This document shows positions 1 to 9,764 of a stretch of DNA of 64,000 nucleotides, piece by piece. The notes under the pieces are model-generated. The model was not told the DNA's origin. It searched no databases and worked only from the letters and a program-made list of their open reading frames with translations. The stretch is from Roseovarius pacificus. Lineage in GTDB: Bacteria > Pseudomonadota > Alphaproteobacteria > Rhodobacterales > Rhodobacteraceae. Positions within the stretch are counted from its first letter, which is position 1. Every line of letters begins with the position of its first letter. The translations under genes were made by a program, and so were the position numbers. The stretch spans positions 62,001-126,000 of the forward strand of contig NZ_FRBR01000012.1 in NCBI RefSeq assembly GCF_900142665.1. Direction: 5' to 3'.

Positions 1-1221
1 TTTTTGCAGGTTGCCGCCCGACAATGCCCTTGCCGCCGTCTCGGGGCCGGGCGTGCGCACATCGAAACGGTCGATGATCTGTTCGGCGAAGGCGCGCGTT
101 GCCGGCCAGCGGATGAACCCGCGCGCCAGCAGTCCGCGCCGCTGTGCGCCGGTCAGCAGGGCGTTTTCGGTCAGGCTCATGTTCGGGGCGGCGGCGTGGC
201 CAAGGCGCTCCTCGGGGGCGGTCAGCAGGCCCATGTCGCGCCGCGCCGCGGGTGAGAGGCGGCCAATCGCCTGCCCCTTGAGGCGGATCGCGCCGGGGGC
301 GCTGCGCAACTCGCCCGACAGGGCGGCCAGCAACTCGTCCTGCCCGTTGCCCGCAACCCCGCCGATGCCCAGGATTTCGCCCCTGGCCACGGTCAGGTGA
401 ACGTTCTTGAGCGCGGTGCCGAAAGGGCTGGGAGAGGCCACCGAAAGCCCGGAAATATCAAGCATCACCTCGCCGGTGCCATCGCGGGGGGCGCGTGCCG
501 GGGCATCGAAACTGGCCCCGACCATGATCTGCGCCATGTCACGCGCCGAGGTTTCGGCCGGAATGCAGGTGCCCACGTTGCGCCCGTGCCGCAGGATCGT
601 CGCGCGGTCGCAAAGCGTGCGGATTTCTTCCAGCTTGTGGGAGATATAGAGGATCGCCACCCCTTCGGATGTCAGCTTGCGCAGGGTCTGGAACAGGATG
701 TCCACCTCCTGCGGGGTCAGCACGCTTGTGGGCTCGTCCATGATCAACAGGCGCGGGTCCTGCAACAGGCAGCGCACGATCTCGACCCGCTGGCGTTCAC
801 CCGCCGAAAGATCGCCCACCGCGCGATGCGGGTCCAGCGGCAGGCCGTAGGTTTCGCTGACCTCGCGGATGCGGCGCGCCAGATCGCGCATCGGCGGCGG
901 GGTTTCCATGCCGAGGGCGATGTTTTCCGACACGCTGAGCGCGTCGAACAGCGAAAAATGCTGAAACACCATCGCCACACCGGCGGCGCGGGCGGCACGG
1001 GGTTCGGACGGCGCATAGGGGGCGCCGCGCAGGGTCATATGGCCGCTATCGGGTTTGACCAGCCCGTAGATCATCTTGACCAGCGTGGATTTGCCTGCGC
1101 CGTTTTCCCCCAGAAGCGCGTGCACCTCGCCCGGAACGATATCGAACGAGACGTCGTCATTGGCTTTGACCCCGGGATAGGTCTTGGTCAGTCCCGAGAT
1201 GGTAAGCAATGCGTCAGTCAC
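1..1221 (-). CDS. ABC transporter ATP-binding protein, nucleoside/simple-sugar type (partial, 3' end outside window)
   Basis: This is the ATPase subunit of an ABC importer of the type with two fused nucleotide-binding domains, used for nucleosides or simple sugars. A GTG start at 1221 opens VTDALLTISGLTKTYPG. The first domain has a clean Walker A (GENGAGKST), a signature (LSAGERQRVE) and Walker B with DEPTS. The second has a degenerate P-loop (GVAGNGQDE), usual for this family, and the window ends inside its signature (ALSGGNLQK). About 407 residues are visible, so roughly the last 100 are missing. Permease genes would be expected beyond position 1. It is divergent from dnaE across a 190-base gap. 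The substrate cannot be told from the sequence; nucleoside systems (YufO/NupA-like) are the closest resemblance I recall. Confidence 0.88.
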   Translation of the reverse strand, partial: MTDALLTISGLTKTYPGVKANDDVSFDIVPGEVHALLGENGAGKSTLVKMIYGLVKPDSGHMTLRGAPYAPSEPRAARAAGVAMVFQHFSLFDALSVSENIALGMETPPPMRDLARRIREVSETYGLPLDPHRAVGDLSAGERQRVEIVRCLLQDPRLLIMDEPTSVLTPQEVDILFQTLRKLTSEGVAILYISHKLEEIRTLCDRATILRHGRNVGTCIPAETSARDMAQIMVGASFDAPARAPRDGTGEVMLDISGLSVASPSPFGTALKNVHLTVARGEILGIGGVAGNGQDELLAALSGELRSAPGAIRLKGQAIGRLSPAARRDMGLLTAPEERLGHAAAPNMSLTENALLTGAQRRGLLARGFIRWPATRAFAEQIIDRFDVRTPGPETAARALSGGNLQK

Positions 1222-1411
1222 GCGGTGATCCCCTGATGGCGCGAAGATGTGGTTGAGACCACTGACTAGCGCAGGCACGCCATGATGGGCAATGGTTCAT
1301 GCGCCTTTTGCGTTGCGTCAGGTTTGGCCCTGCCCGCGTCTTGGGCAGAATATTTGGGTTCGGGCGCAAGGCATCTTCCGACCTGCTGCGGGTGTCGTTA
1401 CTCTGGCGGGC

Positions 1412-4400
1412 ATGAGCAACGATCCCCGATTCATCCATCTCCGCGTCCATACCGAGTATTCCCTGCTGGAAGGGGCCGTGCGGCTGAAAAAGCTGCCGGG
1501 CCTGTGCGAGGCGGCGGGCATGCCCGCAGTGGCCGTCACCGACACCAACAACATGTTTGCGGCGCTGGAGTTTTCCGTCACCGCCAGCGGGGCGGGGATA
1601 CAGCCGATCATGGGCTGCCAGGTGGATCTGGAATATGTGCAGGTGCAGCCGGGCGAACGGCCCAAGCCGCCCGCACCGGTGGTTCTGCTGGCCCAGAACG
1701 AGCGCGGTTATGAAAACCTGATGAAGCTCAATTCCTGCCTGTACCTGCGCGGCGACGGTCAGCTGGCGCATGTGACGGTGGAGGAACTCGCGCAACACAG
1801 CGACGGCGTGATCTGCCTGAGCGGTGGACCGGACGGGCCGGTGGGGCGGTTGCTGCGGGCCGGACAGCGCCCGGCGGCGCAGGAATTGATGGAGAAACTG
1901 CACAGGGCCTATGGCGACCGGCTCTATGTCGAGTTGCAGCGCCATCCCGGCGAAGACGGCGCGCCCGAGGCCGAGCGCCTGACCGAGCGCGGTTTCGTCG
2001 AAATGGCTTATGCCATGGGGATTCCGCTGGTGGCGACGAACGATGTCTATTTCCCCAATTCGGACATGTACGAGGCCCATGATGCCATGCTCTGTGTGGC
2101 GGAAGGCGCCTATGTCGATCAGGCCGATCCGCGCCGCCGCCTGACCGCGCAGCACTATTTCAAGACGCCGCAGGAAATGGCGACGTTGTTCGCCGATCTG
2201 CCCGAGGCGTTGGAAAACACGGTAGAGATCGCCAGGCGATGTGCTTTTGGCACCTACAGGCGCGATCCGATCCTGCCGCGCTTTGCCGATGACGAGGTCG
2301 AGGAATTGCGCCGTCAGGCCAAGGAGGGGCTGGAGGCGCGTCTGGCCGTGATCCCCCATGCCGCACCGGTCGAGGAGTATGAAAAGCGGCTGGACTTCGA
2401 GTTGGGGATCATTGAGGGGATGGGCTTTCCCGGATATTTCCTGATCGTTGCTGACTTCATCAAATGGGCCAAGGATCAGGATATCCCGGTGGGGCCGGGG
2501 CGGGGGTCGGGCGCGGGCAGCCTTGTGGCCTATGCGCTGACCATCACTGACCTCGACCCGTTGCGCTACAGCCTGCTGTTCGAACGTTTCCTCAACCCCG
2601 AACGGGTCAGCATGCCCGACTTCGATATCGACTTCTGCATGGATCGCCGCGAGGAGGTGATCCAATACGTGCAGGAAAAATACGGCCGCGACAAGGTGGG
2701 GCAGATCATCACCTTTGGTGCGCTGTTGTCCAAGGCGGCGGTGCGTGACATCGGGCGCGTCCTGCAGATGCCCTACGGGCAGGTCGACAAGCTGTCCAAG
2801 ATGATCCCCGTGGAAGGGGTCAAGCCGGTTTCGATCGAACAGGCCCTGAAGCAGGAGGACCGCCTGCGCCAGGCCGCGCGCGACGAAGAGGTGGTCGACC
2901 GGTTGCTGAATTACGGCATGAAGGTCGAAGGGCTGTTGCGCAATGCGTCGACCCATGCGGCGGGCGTGGTGATCGGGGATCGGCCACTGGACGAGCTGGT
3001 GCCGCTCTATCAGGACCCGCGCTCGGACATGCCTGCCACGCAGTTCAACATGAAATGGGTGGAGCAGGCGGGGCTGGTGAAATTCGACTTTCTGGGCCTG
3101 AAAACCCTGACGGTCATTCAGAACGCCATCCAGCAGATTCACAGCGAAGGGCGCGACCTGCATATCGCGCAGGACGGCAGCACGATCTACGAGCCGTTCG
3201 AGGGGGCCGAGAACGACATCGGGCAAATCCCGCTGGATGACGAGCGGACATACGACCTTTATGCGCGGGCCAGGACGGTTGCGGTGTTTCAGGTGGAAAG
3301 TTCGGGCATGATGGATGCCCTCAAGCGGATGAAACCCACCTGTATCGAGGATATCGTGGCGCTTGTGGCGCTGTATCGTCCCGGTCCGATGGAGAACATC
3401 CCCAAATATTGCGAGGTCAAGAATGGCCTGCGCGAGATCGACTCGGTTCATTCGCTGATCGACCATATCCTCGAAGAAACCCAGGGCATCATCGTCTATC
3501 AGGAGCAGGTGATGCAGATCGCGCAGGTCATGGCCGGTTACAGCCTTGGCGGCGCCGACCTGTTGCGCCGGGCCATGGGCAAGAAGATCAAGGAGGCGAT
3601 GGACGCCGAACGCCCGAAATTCACCAAGGGTGCGATGGAAAACGGGGTGGATGAGGCCAAGGCGAAAGAGGTCTTCGACCTGCTGGAGAAATTCGCCAAT
3701 TACGGGTTCAACAAATCCCACGCGGCGGCCTATGCGGTGGTCAGCTACCAGACGGCATGGCTCAAGGCCAATCACCCGGTCGAGTTCATGGCCGGGGTGA
3801 TGAATTGCGACATCCACCTGACCGACAAGCTGGCCGTGTATTTCCAGGAGGTGAAGAAGGGTCTGAAACTGCCCTATGCGCCGCCCTGCGTGAACCGGTC
3901 CGACGCGGTGTTCCAGGTGCGTGGCGGGGTGCTGCATTATGCGCTTGGCGCGCTCAAGAACGTGGGTGTCGAGGCGATGCGCCTGATCGTCGAGGGGCGC
4001 GGCGACAAGCCCTTTGCCACGCTCTATGATTTCGCCCGCCGGGTGGACCTGAAGCGTATCGGCAAACGCCCGCTGGAAATGCTGGCGCGTGCCGGGGCGT
4101 TCGATGAACTGGACAGCAACCGCCGCCGGGTGTTCGACAGTGTCGAGGCGCTGATGAACTATTCGGGGGCGATCTTCGATCAGAAAAACTCGAACCAGGT
4201 GTCGCTGTTCGGCGAGGCGGGCGATGACCTGCCCGAACCGCGCCTGAGCCCGGTTCAGGATTGGCTGCCCGCCGAACGCCTGACCGAAGAGTTCAAGGCC
4301 ATAGGGTTTTATCTGTCCGGGCATCCGCTGGACGATTACATGGGCGCGCTCAAACGCAAGGACGTCAAGACGCTGGACGAGGTTACCGCACTGGCCGAAC

Positions 4401-4915
4401 AAAAGGGCGCGGTTCTGGTCAAGATGGCCGGTGTCGTGGCCGGGCGGCAGGAACGTAAATCGGCGCGCGGCAATCGCTTTGCCTTTGCGCAACTGTCCGA
4501 CACGACCGGCGGCTACGAGGTGACGCTGTTTTCCGAAACACTGGAAAAGTCGCGTGATTTTCTGGAAACCGGAACGCAGGTGGTGCTGACCGCCGAGGCC
4601 ACCATGGAAAGCGACCAGTTGAAACTGCTGGGCCGGTCGGTGCAGCCCATCGACGGGGTCGTGGCCGATGCCGGGGGGATCGGGCTGCGTATTTTCGTCG
4701 AGACGGAAAACGCAATTCCCTCGGTGGCTTCGGTTCTACGGGACGCCGCGCAATCGGCGAAATCGGGCGGGCGCGGGCCGATCTGCTTTTGTCTTATGGG
4801 GCAGGGTCTGCCCGGCGAGGTTGAGATCGACGTGGGCGAGGAATATCCTGTCACCCCGCAAATCAAGGGCGCGATCAAGAGTTTGAGCGGTGTCATGACC
4901 GTGGAGGAGATCTGA
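1412..4915 (+). CDS. dnaE: DNA polymerase III subunit alpha
   Basis: This is the catalytic subunit of the replicative DNA polymerase (1167 residues, the usual size for DnaE1). The start at 1412 gives MSNDPRFIHLRVHTEYSLLE, the conserved opening of the PHP domain; upstream in-frame starts would add an unconserved leader. The polymerase active-site motif PDFDIDFCMDRR is present, as are the glycine-rich GPGRGSGAGS loop and the helix-hairpin-helix region around GANYGFNKSHAAAYA-type sequence (seen here as ANYGFNKSHAAAYAVVSYQ). An OB-fold follows near the C terminus (VLVKMAGVVAGRQERKSARG). The PDFDIDF form and complete PHP domain argue for DnaE1 rather than the mutagenic ImuC/DnaE2. It stands alone, followed by a lipoprotein gene. 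Confidence 0.97.
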   Translation: MSNDPRFIHLRVHTEYSLLEGAVRLKKLPGLCEAAGMPAVAVTDTNNMFAALEFSVTASGAGIQPIMGCQVDLEYVQVQPGERPKPPAPVVLLAQNERGYENLMKLNSCLYLRGDGQLAHVTVEELAQHSDGVICLSGGPDGPVGRLLRAGQRPAAQELMEKLHRAYGDRLYVELQRHPGEDGAPEAERLTERGFVEMAYAMGIPLVATNDVYFPNSDMYEAHDAMLCVAEGAYVDQADPRRRLTAQHYFKTPQEMATLFADLPEALENTVEIARRCAFGTYRRDPILPRFADDEVEELRRQAKEGLEARLAVIPHAAPVEEYEKRLDFELGIIEGMGFPGYFLIVADFIKWAKDQDIPVGPGRGSGAGSLVAYALTITDLDPLRYSLLFERFLNPERVSMPDFDIDFCMDRREEVIQYVQEKYGRDKVGQIITFGALLSKAAVRDIGRVLQMPYGQVDKLSKMIPVEGVKPVSIEQALKQEDRLRQAARDEEVVDRLLNYGMKVEGLLRNASTHAAGVVIGDRPLDELVPLYQDPRSDMPATQFNMKWVEQAGLVKFDFLGLKTLTVIQNAIQQIHSEGRDLHIAQDGSTIYEPFEGAENDIGQIPLDDERTYDLYARARTVAVFQVESSGMMDALKRMKPTCIEDIVALVALYRPGPMENIPKYCEVKNGLREIDSVHSLIDHILEETQGIIVYQEQVMQIAQVMAGYSLGGADLLRRAMGKKIKEAMDAERPKFTKGAMENGVDEAKAKEVFDLLEKFANYGFNKSHAAAYAVVSYQTAWLKANHPVEFMAGVMNCDIHLTDKLAVYFQEVKKGLKLPYAPPCVNRSDAVFQVRGGVLHYALGALKNVGVEAMRLIVEGRGDKPFATLYDFARRVDLKRIGKRPLEMLARAGAFDELDSNRRRVFDSVEALMNYSGAIFDQKNSNQVSLFGEAGDDLPEPRLSPVQDWLPAERLTEEFKAIGFYLSGHPLDDYMGALKRKDVKTLDEVTALAEQKGAVLVKMAGVVAGRQERKSARGNRFAFAQLSDTTGGYEVTLFSETLEKSRDFLETGTQVVLTAEATMESDQLKLLGRSVQPIDGVVADAGGIGLRIFVETENAIPSVASVLRDAAQSAKSGGRGPICFCLMGQGLPGEVEIDVGEEYPVTPQIKGAIKSLSGVMTVEEI

Positions 4916-4990
4916 GATCTCGCCACTGGACCCGGTCCTGCGGGGTGCGGTAATACCAAGGTATTCCTTTTGCAGTAGGTGATCCTTTTG

Positions 4991-5854
4991 GTGCGACGTC
5001 TTTTGTTCTTTGCGGCTTTGACCGTGCTTGCCGGATGTGGTGATCCGATGGACAAGGTCGTGCGCCTGTCGGATCAGGACGTGGCCGAGGATGCGCCCAC
5101 GCTTGATGTCGCCCGCGCACCCGACCCCGAAGAGACAGCCGGTGGCGGATTTCTGGCCCGGTTGCTGAACCGCAGCGAAGGATCGGCCTCACTGAGTGAC
5201 GATACCACGGCGGATGACGGGGCAACTGCCACGAGGGGCGAGACGCAAGCCGCTTCCCTCGATGACGGCGCAACCGCCCCGGATAGGGCCCGGTCCCGGC
5301 GCGGTGGGTTCTTTGGGCTATTGTCTTCGGGGGCGTCGAAACCCGATGTCTCTGCCGCAGGAGCGGCCAGTGACATTCCTCCCGGTACGGTGTTGCCCTA
5401 TGGCAGGGTCGCCCGGATTTGCGGCCTGTCCCTTGGGCAGATGGGCAAGGTGATCGCCTCGTACCCCGAACGCCGCCCGGTCCATACGCTGTATGACAGC
5501 GATCCGGGCAACACCGCGCCGCATACTTTTTACCTGAGCGGGTTTGGCGATGGCTGTGCGCGGCAGTTCACCGCGTCGCTGGCGGTTTTCGGCACCGTCG
5601 AGATGCACGAGCAACTGCGCTATGGCCTGCCCGCCGAAGTGCAGCCCTACAGCGATACGGACAAGGCCTATGAGAAGGTGAAATCCAGGGTTTGCGGCGT
5701 TCCACAGCGCAAACCCTGCGGGACACGGATTCGGCGGCTGGAGAAGGACACCGTGTTCCTCAGCATCTATGAACGTTTCGGTGGAAATGCCGACTGGACC
5801 AACCTGTTGCTGCATGGCGGCGATGTGATCGCGCAGGACCGCAAGGGCGGTTGA
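4991..5854 (+). CDS. putative lipoprotein, unknown function
   Basis: A 287-residue protein begins VRRLLFFAALTVLAGCGDPMDK, a lipoprotein signal peptide with lipobox LAGC, so it is probably anchored to a membrane by its N-terminal cysteine. I chose the GTG at 4991 because AGGTGA at 4977-4982 sits 8 bases upstream; an in-frame GTG at 4979 lacks a ribosome site. After the cysteine comes a low-complexity Asp/Ala/Arg-rich linker (about residues 20-110), then a compact C-terminal domain with four cysteines in two likely pairs (RICGL, DGCARQ, SRVCGV, KPCGTR). I do not recognise a characterised family. It ends 5 bases from the convergent slyX. Confidence 0.8.
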   Translation: MRRLLFFAALTVLAGCGDPMDKVVRLSDQDVAEDAPTLDVARAPDPEETAGGGFLARLLNRSEGSASLSDDTTADDGATATRGETQAASLDDGATAPDRARSRRGGFFGLLSSGASKPDVSAAGAASDIPPGTVLPYGRVARICGLSLGQMGKVIASYPERRPVHTLYDSDPGNTAPHTFYLSGFGDGCARQFTASLAVFGTVEMHEQLRYGLPAEVQPYSDTDKAYEKVKSRVCGVPQRKPCGTRIRRLEKDTVFLSIYERFGGNADWTNLLLHGGDVIAQDRKGG

Positions 5855-5859
5855 GGGCG

Positions 5860-6054
5860 TTACCAGTGCGGCGGACGTTCGTCGCCAAGGGCGATGCTGC
5901 CGCCCTGATCCTGTTCGCGCTCGGCCTCGCGTTCCAGCAACAGTTGCACACGGCGCGTCAGCAGCGCGATTTCGCGTTCCTGACGGGCGATCACCTCGGA
6001 CAGGTCATCGACGGTGCGGGTCAGGTGGGCGATCTGTTCTTCAAGGGCTTCCAT
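5860..6054 (-). CDS. slyX: SlyX family protein
   Basis: A 64-residue protein reads MEALEEQIAHLTRTVDDLSE and is coiled-coil throughout its first 50 residues with leucine heptads, ending in the short proline-containing tail typical of SlyX (DERPPHW). The start at 6054 was preferred over longer in-frame starts because SlyX proteins are about 65-75 residues and begin directly with the coiled coil. The molecular role of SlyX is not established. The gene is convergent with the lipoprotein gene and divergent from hisS. Confidence 0.85.
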   Translation of the reverse strand: MEALEEQIAHLTRTVDDLSEVIARQEREIALLTRRVQLLLEREAEREQDQGGSIALGDERPPHW

Positions 6055-6174
6055 GGCGCGATCTAGCGGTTTGGAGCGGCCCGCGTCAATCGTGGACCGC
6101 CTGCCACAGCTTGCCCCCGCTGGCCCCATCCGCTAGACGCTGCGGCAAACAGCATATGCCGATGGACCCGTATA

Positions 6175-7665
6175 ATGGCCAAGCAGAAGAAACAGCCCCG
6201 CCCCAAGGCCGAGACGCCCAAGGGGTTCCGCGACTATTTCGGCCCGGAAGTGACCGAGCGTGCCGAGATGCTGCAACAGATCGCACGGGTGTATCATCTC
6301 TACGGGTTCGAGGCGCTGGAAAGCAGCGCGGTCGAAACGGTTGAGGCGCTTGGCAAGTTCCTGCCCGATGTGGATCGCCCGAACGAGGGCGTCTTTGCCT
6401 GGCAGGAGGATTCCGAAGGTGACAAACCCGGCGACTGGCTGGCGCTGCGCTATGATCTGACAGCGCCGCTGGCCCGCGTTTACGCGCAGCACCGAAATGA
6501 CCTGCCCACGCCCTACCGGCGCTATGCCATGGGGCCGGTCTGGCGCAACGAAAAGCCGGGGCCGGGGCGGTTTCGCCAGTTTTATCAATGCGATGCGGAT
6601 ACCGTGGGCGCGCCCTCGGTCGCGGCGGATGCCGAGATTTGCGCGATGCTGTCGGACACGCTGGAACAGGTCGGCATCCCGCGCGGGGATTACATCGTTC
6701 GGGTGAATAACCGGAAGGTTCTGAACGGTGTTCTGGAGGTCATGGGCCTTGAGGAAGGCGAGCAGCGCGATGCGGTGCTGCGCACCATCGACAAGTTCGA
6801 CAAGGTCGGCGAAGAGGGTGTGCGCGAATTGCTGGGCAAGGGGCGGCTGGATGCCTCGGGGGCCTATATCGACGGTGTGGGTCTGAGCGACGATCAGGCC
6901 GGGCCGGTGCTTACATTTCTGACAGCCAAGAAGACACACCCATCTATGACTTTAGGTGTGTTGCGAAATGCAGTTGGTCATTCTGTCGTGGGACAGGAGG
7001 GCGTTCAGGAACTCGAAACTATTGCCGAGCTTTTGGCTGCGCAGGGCTACGGGCCGGACCGCGTGGAGATCGATCCCAGCGTCGTGCGTGGGCTTGGGTA
7101 TTACACCGGGCCGGTGTTCGAGGCCGAGCTGACCTTTGAAATCTTTGACGAAAAGGGACGCAAGCGGCAGTTCGGCAGTGTTGCCGGGGGCGGGCGGTAT
7201 GACGATCTGGTCAAGCGGTTCACCGGGCAGGCGGTGCCAGCGACGGGGGTGTCGATCGGTGTTGATCGTCTGCTGGCGGCGCTGCGTGAAAAGGGCCGGA
7301 TCGGGGGTGCCGTTGAGGGCCCCGTGGTGGTGACGGTGATGGATCGCGACCGGATGGCCGATTATCAGGACATGGTGGGCGAATTGCGCCGTGCGGGTAT
7401 CCGGGCCGAGGTGTATCTGGGCAATCCCAAGAACTTCGGCAACCAGATGAAATATGCCGACCGGCGGGGCTCGCCGATTGCCGTGATCGAAGGCGGTGAC
7501 GAGAAAGAGCGCGGTGTCGTGCAGATCAAGGATCTGATCCTTGGCGCGAAGATTGCCGAAAACGCGACCCTGGAAGAGTGGAAGGAACGGCCCAGCCAGT
7601 TCGAGGTGCCGCGCGCGCAACTTGTTGAAAAGGTGCGGGAAATTCTGGACGGGCAGGGATCATGA
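6175..7665 (+). CDS. hisS: histidyl-tRNA synthetase
   Basis: A class II aminoacyl-tRNA synthetase charges tRNA-His with histidine (496 residues). Motif 1 lies in [20 protein letters not shown], motif 2 in [21 protein letters not shown], the histidine-binding signature in [16 protein letters not shown], and motif 3 in [11 protein letters not shown] with [12 protein letters not shown]. The C-terminal anticodon-binding domain ends the protein. The divergent motif 2 region fits the alphaproteobacterial HisRS group, which is known to recognise tRNA-His lacking the extra G-1 base. The stop overlaps the hisZ start by four bases (ATGA), so the two are translationally coupled. A stretch near 6930-7025 has AT-richer codons than its surroundings. 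Confidence 0.96.
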   Translation: MAKQKKQPRPKAETPKGFRDYFGPEVTERAEMLQQIARVYHLYGFEALESSAVETVEALGKFLPDVDRPNEGVFAWQEDSEGDKPGDWLALRYDLTAPLARVYAQHRNDLPTPYRRYAMGPVWRNEKPGPGRFRQFYQCDADTVGAPSVAADAEICAMLSDTLEQVGIPRGDYIVRVNNRKVLNGVLEVMGLEEGEQRDAVLRTIDKFDKVGEEGVRELLGKGRLDASGAYIDGVGLSDDQAGPVLTFLTAKKTHPSMTLGVLRNAVGHSVVGQEGVQELETIAELLAAQGYGPDRVEIDPSVVRGLGYYTGPVFEAELTFEIFDEKGRKRQFGSVAGGGRYDDLVKRFTGQAVPATGVSIGVDRLLAALREKGRIGGAVEGPVVVTVMDRDRMADYQDMVGELRRAGIRAEVYLGNPKNFGNQMKYADRRGSPIAVIEGGDEKERGVVQIKDLILGAKIAENATLEEWKERPSQFEVPRAQLVEKVREILDGQGS

Positions 7666-8747
7666 CCCAACGCTCCGCCATCCGCGCCGAGGCCGCGCGC
7701 CTGCGGGCGTCCTTCGAGGCCGAGGGGGCGCAGCCTGTTGAGACGGCGATTCTGCAACCGGCCGAGGTTTTGCTGGATCTCTATGGCGAAGACATCCGTG
7801 CGCGGGCTTATGTGACGTCGGATGCGCTGCGCGGGGAGCAGATGTTGCGGCCGGATTTCACCGTGCCGGTGGTGCAGATGCATATGGAGCATGGGGCGGA
7901 ACCGGCCTGTTACACCTATTCGGGCGAGGTGTTTCGCCGTCAGGAAGACGACCCGGAGCGCGCCAATGAATACATGCAGGTCGGCTTCGAGGTGTTCGAG
8001 CGCGATGCCCCGGAGGCGGCGGATGCGCGTGTTTTTTCGATCATTTTCAATACGTTGAAGCCTTTGGGGCTGCGTGCCGCGACCGGGGATATCGGCGTAT
8101 TGATGGCGGCGGTCGACGGGCTGCACACCAGCGAGCGGCGCAAGCGGGCGTTGCGGCGGCATATCTGGCGTCCGCGACGATTTCGCGCACTGATCGACCG
8201 GTTTTCGGGGCGGGTGCCGGTGCCGGACAGCCGGGCGGCGCTGTTGTCGATGGCGGACCCGATGTCGGGGGTGGCGCCGGTGATCGGGATGCGGCAGGAG
8301 GTTGAAATTCTGAGCCGGATCAAGGCGTTGCAGGAGGATGCGGCCACCGATCCGATCTCGGAAAACGAGGTGGCGCTGATCGACGCGGTGCTGTCGGTGC
8401 GTGAAACCTCGGACAATGCGCTATCACATTTGCGTGATATCGCGGTGGACATGTCCACGATCCAGCCTGCGGTGGACCGGCTGGCGCGGCGGCTGGAGGC
8501 GTTGGAGACACGCGGAATCGACGTGACGCGGCTGGATTTCGAGGCCAGTTACGGGCGGACGAACATGGAATACTATGACGGCTTTGTCTTTGGTTTCTAT
8601 GCAGAAAATCGCCCCGACCTGCCGCCGGTGGCGACCGGCGGGCGGTATGATGCGCTGACCCGGCACCTGGGGCGGGGGCGCGAGATTCCGGCGGTGGGCG
8701 GCGTGATTCGCCCCGGATTGGTGGTTGAACTTGGGGGGCTGACATGA
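7662..8747 (+). CDS. hisZ: ATP phosphoribosyltransferase regulatory subunit
   Basis: A 361-residue HisRS-like protein without the aminoacylation function forms the regulatory subunit of short-form ATP phosphoribosyltransferase, the first step of histidine synthesis. It keeps the class II fold landmarks ([42 protein letters not shown] and a final [12 protein letters not shown]) but lacks the histidine-specific signature and the anticodon-binding domain. It overlaps hisS at its start and hisG at its end by four bases each. HisZ is needed with the short HisG form, and that form is what follows. Confidence 0.95.
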   Translation: MTQRSAIRAEAARLRASFEAEGAQPVETAILQPAEVLLDLYGEDIRARAYVTSDALRGEQMLRPDFTVPVVQMHMEHGAEPACYTYSGEVFRRQEDDPERANEYMQVGFEVFERDAPEAADARVFSIIFNTLKPLGLRAATGDIGVLMAAVDGLHTSERRKRALRRHIWRPRRFRALIDRFSGRVPVPDSRAALLSMADPMSGVAPVIGMRQEVEILSRIKALQEDAATDPISENEVALIDAVLSVRETSDNALSHLRDIAVDMSTIQPAVDRLARRLEALETRGIDVTRLDFEASYGRTNMEYYDGFVFGFYAENRPDLPPVATGGRYDALTRHLGRGREIPAVGGVIRPGLVVELGGLT

Positions 8748-9439
8748 GCCTCAAACTGGGTGTGCCGTCGAAGGGGCGGCTGATGGACAAGACCTTTGAC
8801 TGGTTCGGCCAGCGGGGGATCGAACTGGGCCGGGCCGGATCGGACCGGGAATATGCCGGATATGTCCAGGGCATTGATAATGTTGAACTTGTTCTGCTCT
8901 CCGCCGGGGAAATCCCGCGCGAACTGGCCGCCGGGCGCATCCATCTGGGGGTGACGGGCACCGATCTGGTGCGCGACAAGCTGGGTCAGTGGGATCGCTC
9001 TGTTGAGGAATTGGCAGGGCTTGGCTTCGGTCAGGCCGATCTGGTGCTGGCGGTGCCCAGATGCTGGGTGGATGTGAACACGCTGGACGATCTGGATGCC
9101 GCCGCCGCCGCGTTCCGGCTAAAGCACGGATTTCGTTTGAGAATTGCCACCAAATATCACCGTCTGGTGCGGGAGTTCCTGCGCGATAACGGGGTGGCGG
9201 ATTACCAGTTGGTTGACAGCCAGGGCGCAACCGAGGGCACGGTCAAGAACGAGACCGCCGAAGCGATTGCCGATATCACCTCGACCGGCGATACGTTGCG
9301 GGCCAACCATTTGAAAATATTGGAAGATGGGTTGATCCTGCGCTCGCAGGCGACGCTGTTCCGCGCCCGCAGGGCGGCGATGGACGAGAGCGACCGCAAA
9401 ACGCTCAAGACCCTGCTGAAACAACTGGCGCTGGACTGA
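8744..9439 (+). CDS. hisG: ATP phosphoribosyltransferase catalytic subunit, short form
   Basis: The enzyme condenses ATP with PRPP to give phosphoribosyl-ATP, opening histidine biosynthesis. At 231 residues it is the short form that lacks the C-terminal allosteric domain, consistent with the adjacent HisZ. The N terminus LKLGVPSKGRLMDKT and the PRPP-loop region (ATEGTVKNETAEAIADI, with TSTGDTLRANHLK following) are typical. It is the third gene of the hisS-hisZ-hisG operon, joined by an ATGA overlap. An array of GTACG repeats lies directly after the stop. Confidence 0.95.
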   Translation: MSLKLGVPSKGRLMDKTFDWFGQRGIELGRAGSDREYAGYVQGIDNVELVLLSAGEIPRELAAGRIHLGVTGTDLVRDKLGQWDRSVEELAGLGFGQADLVLAVPRCWVDVNTLDDLDAAAAAFRLKHGFRLRIATKYHRLVREFLRDNGVADYQLVDSQGATEGTVKNETAEAIADITSTGDTLRANHLKILEDGLILRSQATLFRARRAAMDESDRKTLKTLLKQLALD

Positions 9440-9449
9440 GCCGCGTTTC

Positions 9450-9484
9450 GTACGTTTTGTACGATGTGTACGCGGGTTTTGTAC
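9450..9484. repeat. four GTAC cores in a short direct array after hisG
   Basis: GTAC occurs at 9450, 9459, 9468 and 9481; each is followed by G, and the first three are spaced exactly 9 bases. The 10-mer TTTTGTACGA appears twice (9455-9464 and 9477-9486). The rest of the 9440-9764 gap holds a weak stem-loop (TTTGCG...CGCAAA, about 9508-9531) and no gene I can support. The array may be a protein-binding site or part of the hisG 3' end; its role is unknown. Confidence 0.6.
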
Positions 9485-9764
9485 GAAAATCGGGGGGTGT
9501 TCGGAAATTTGCGTCCATCAGGGGCGCAAACCGGGGCGATGTGGGCGTAGTGGAGACCGGCGCGTGGTGCGGTAACCTTCGGTTAATCGGTTTGTGTCAG
9601 AACGGGGATGTTGGCGCGATACGTGAAGGCCGTGATCGGGCGAGGTGAAGGATATGGCATTACGGGGTGTGGTTGGGCGATGGGGGCAATGGTGATGTGT
9701 TAGCGGCGTTGGAATGGTGAATGTTTGGAATGAGGTCATTGTGTCCTAGAGAATGCGGCACACT

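Noticed and set aside
1214..4492. A very long open frame on the minus strand opposite dnaE
   Set aside because: It is antisense to a clearly recognised dnaE, His/Arg/Gln-rich and without any family pattern; high GC makes such open shadow frames common.
9457..9648. Small open frame after hisG
   Set aside because: It begins inside the GTACG repeats and has no ribosome site or protein-like pattern.
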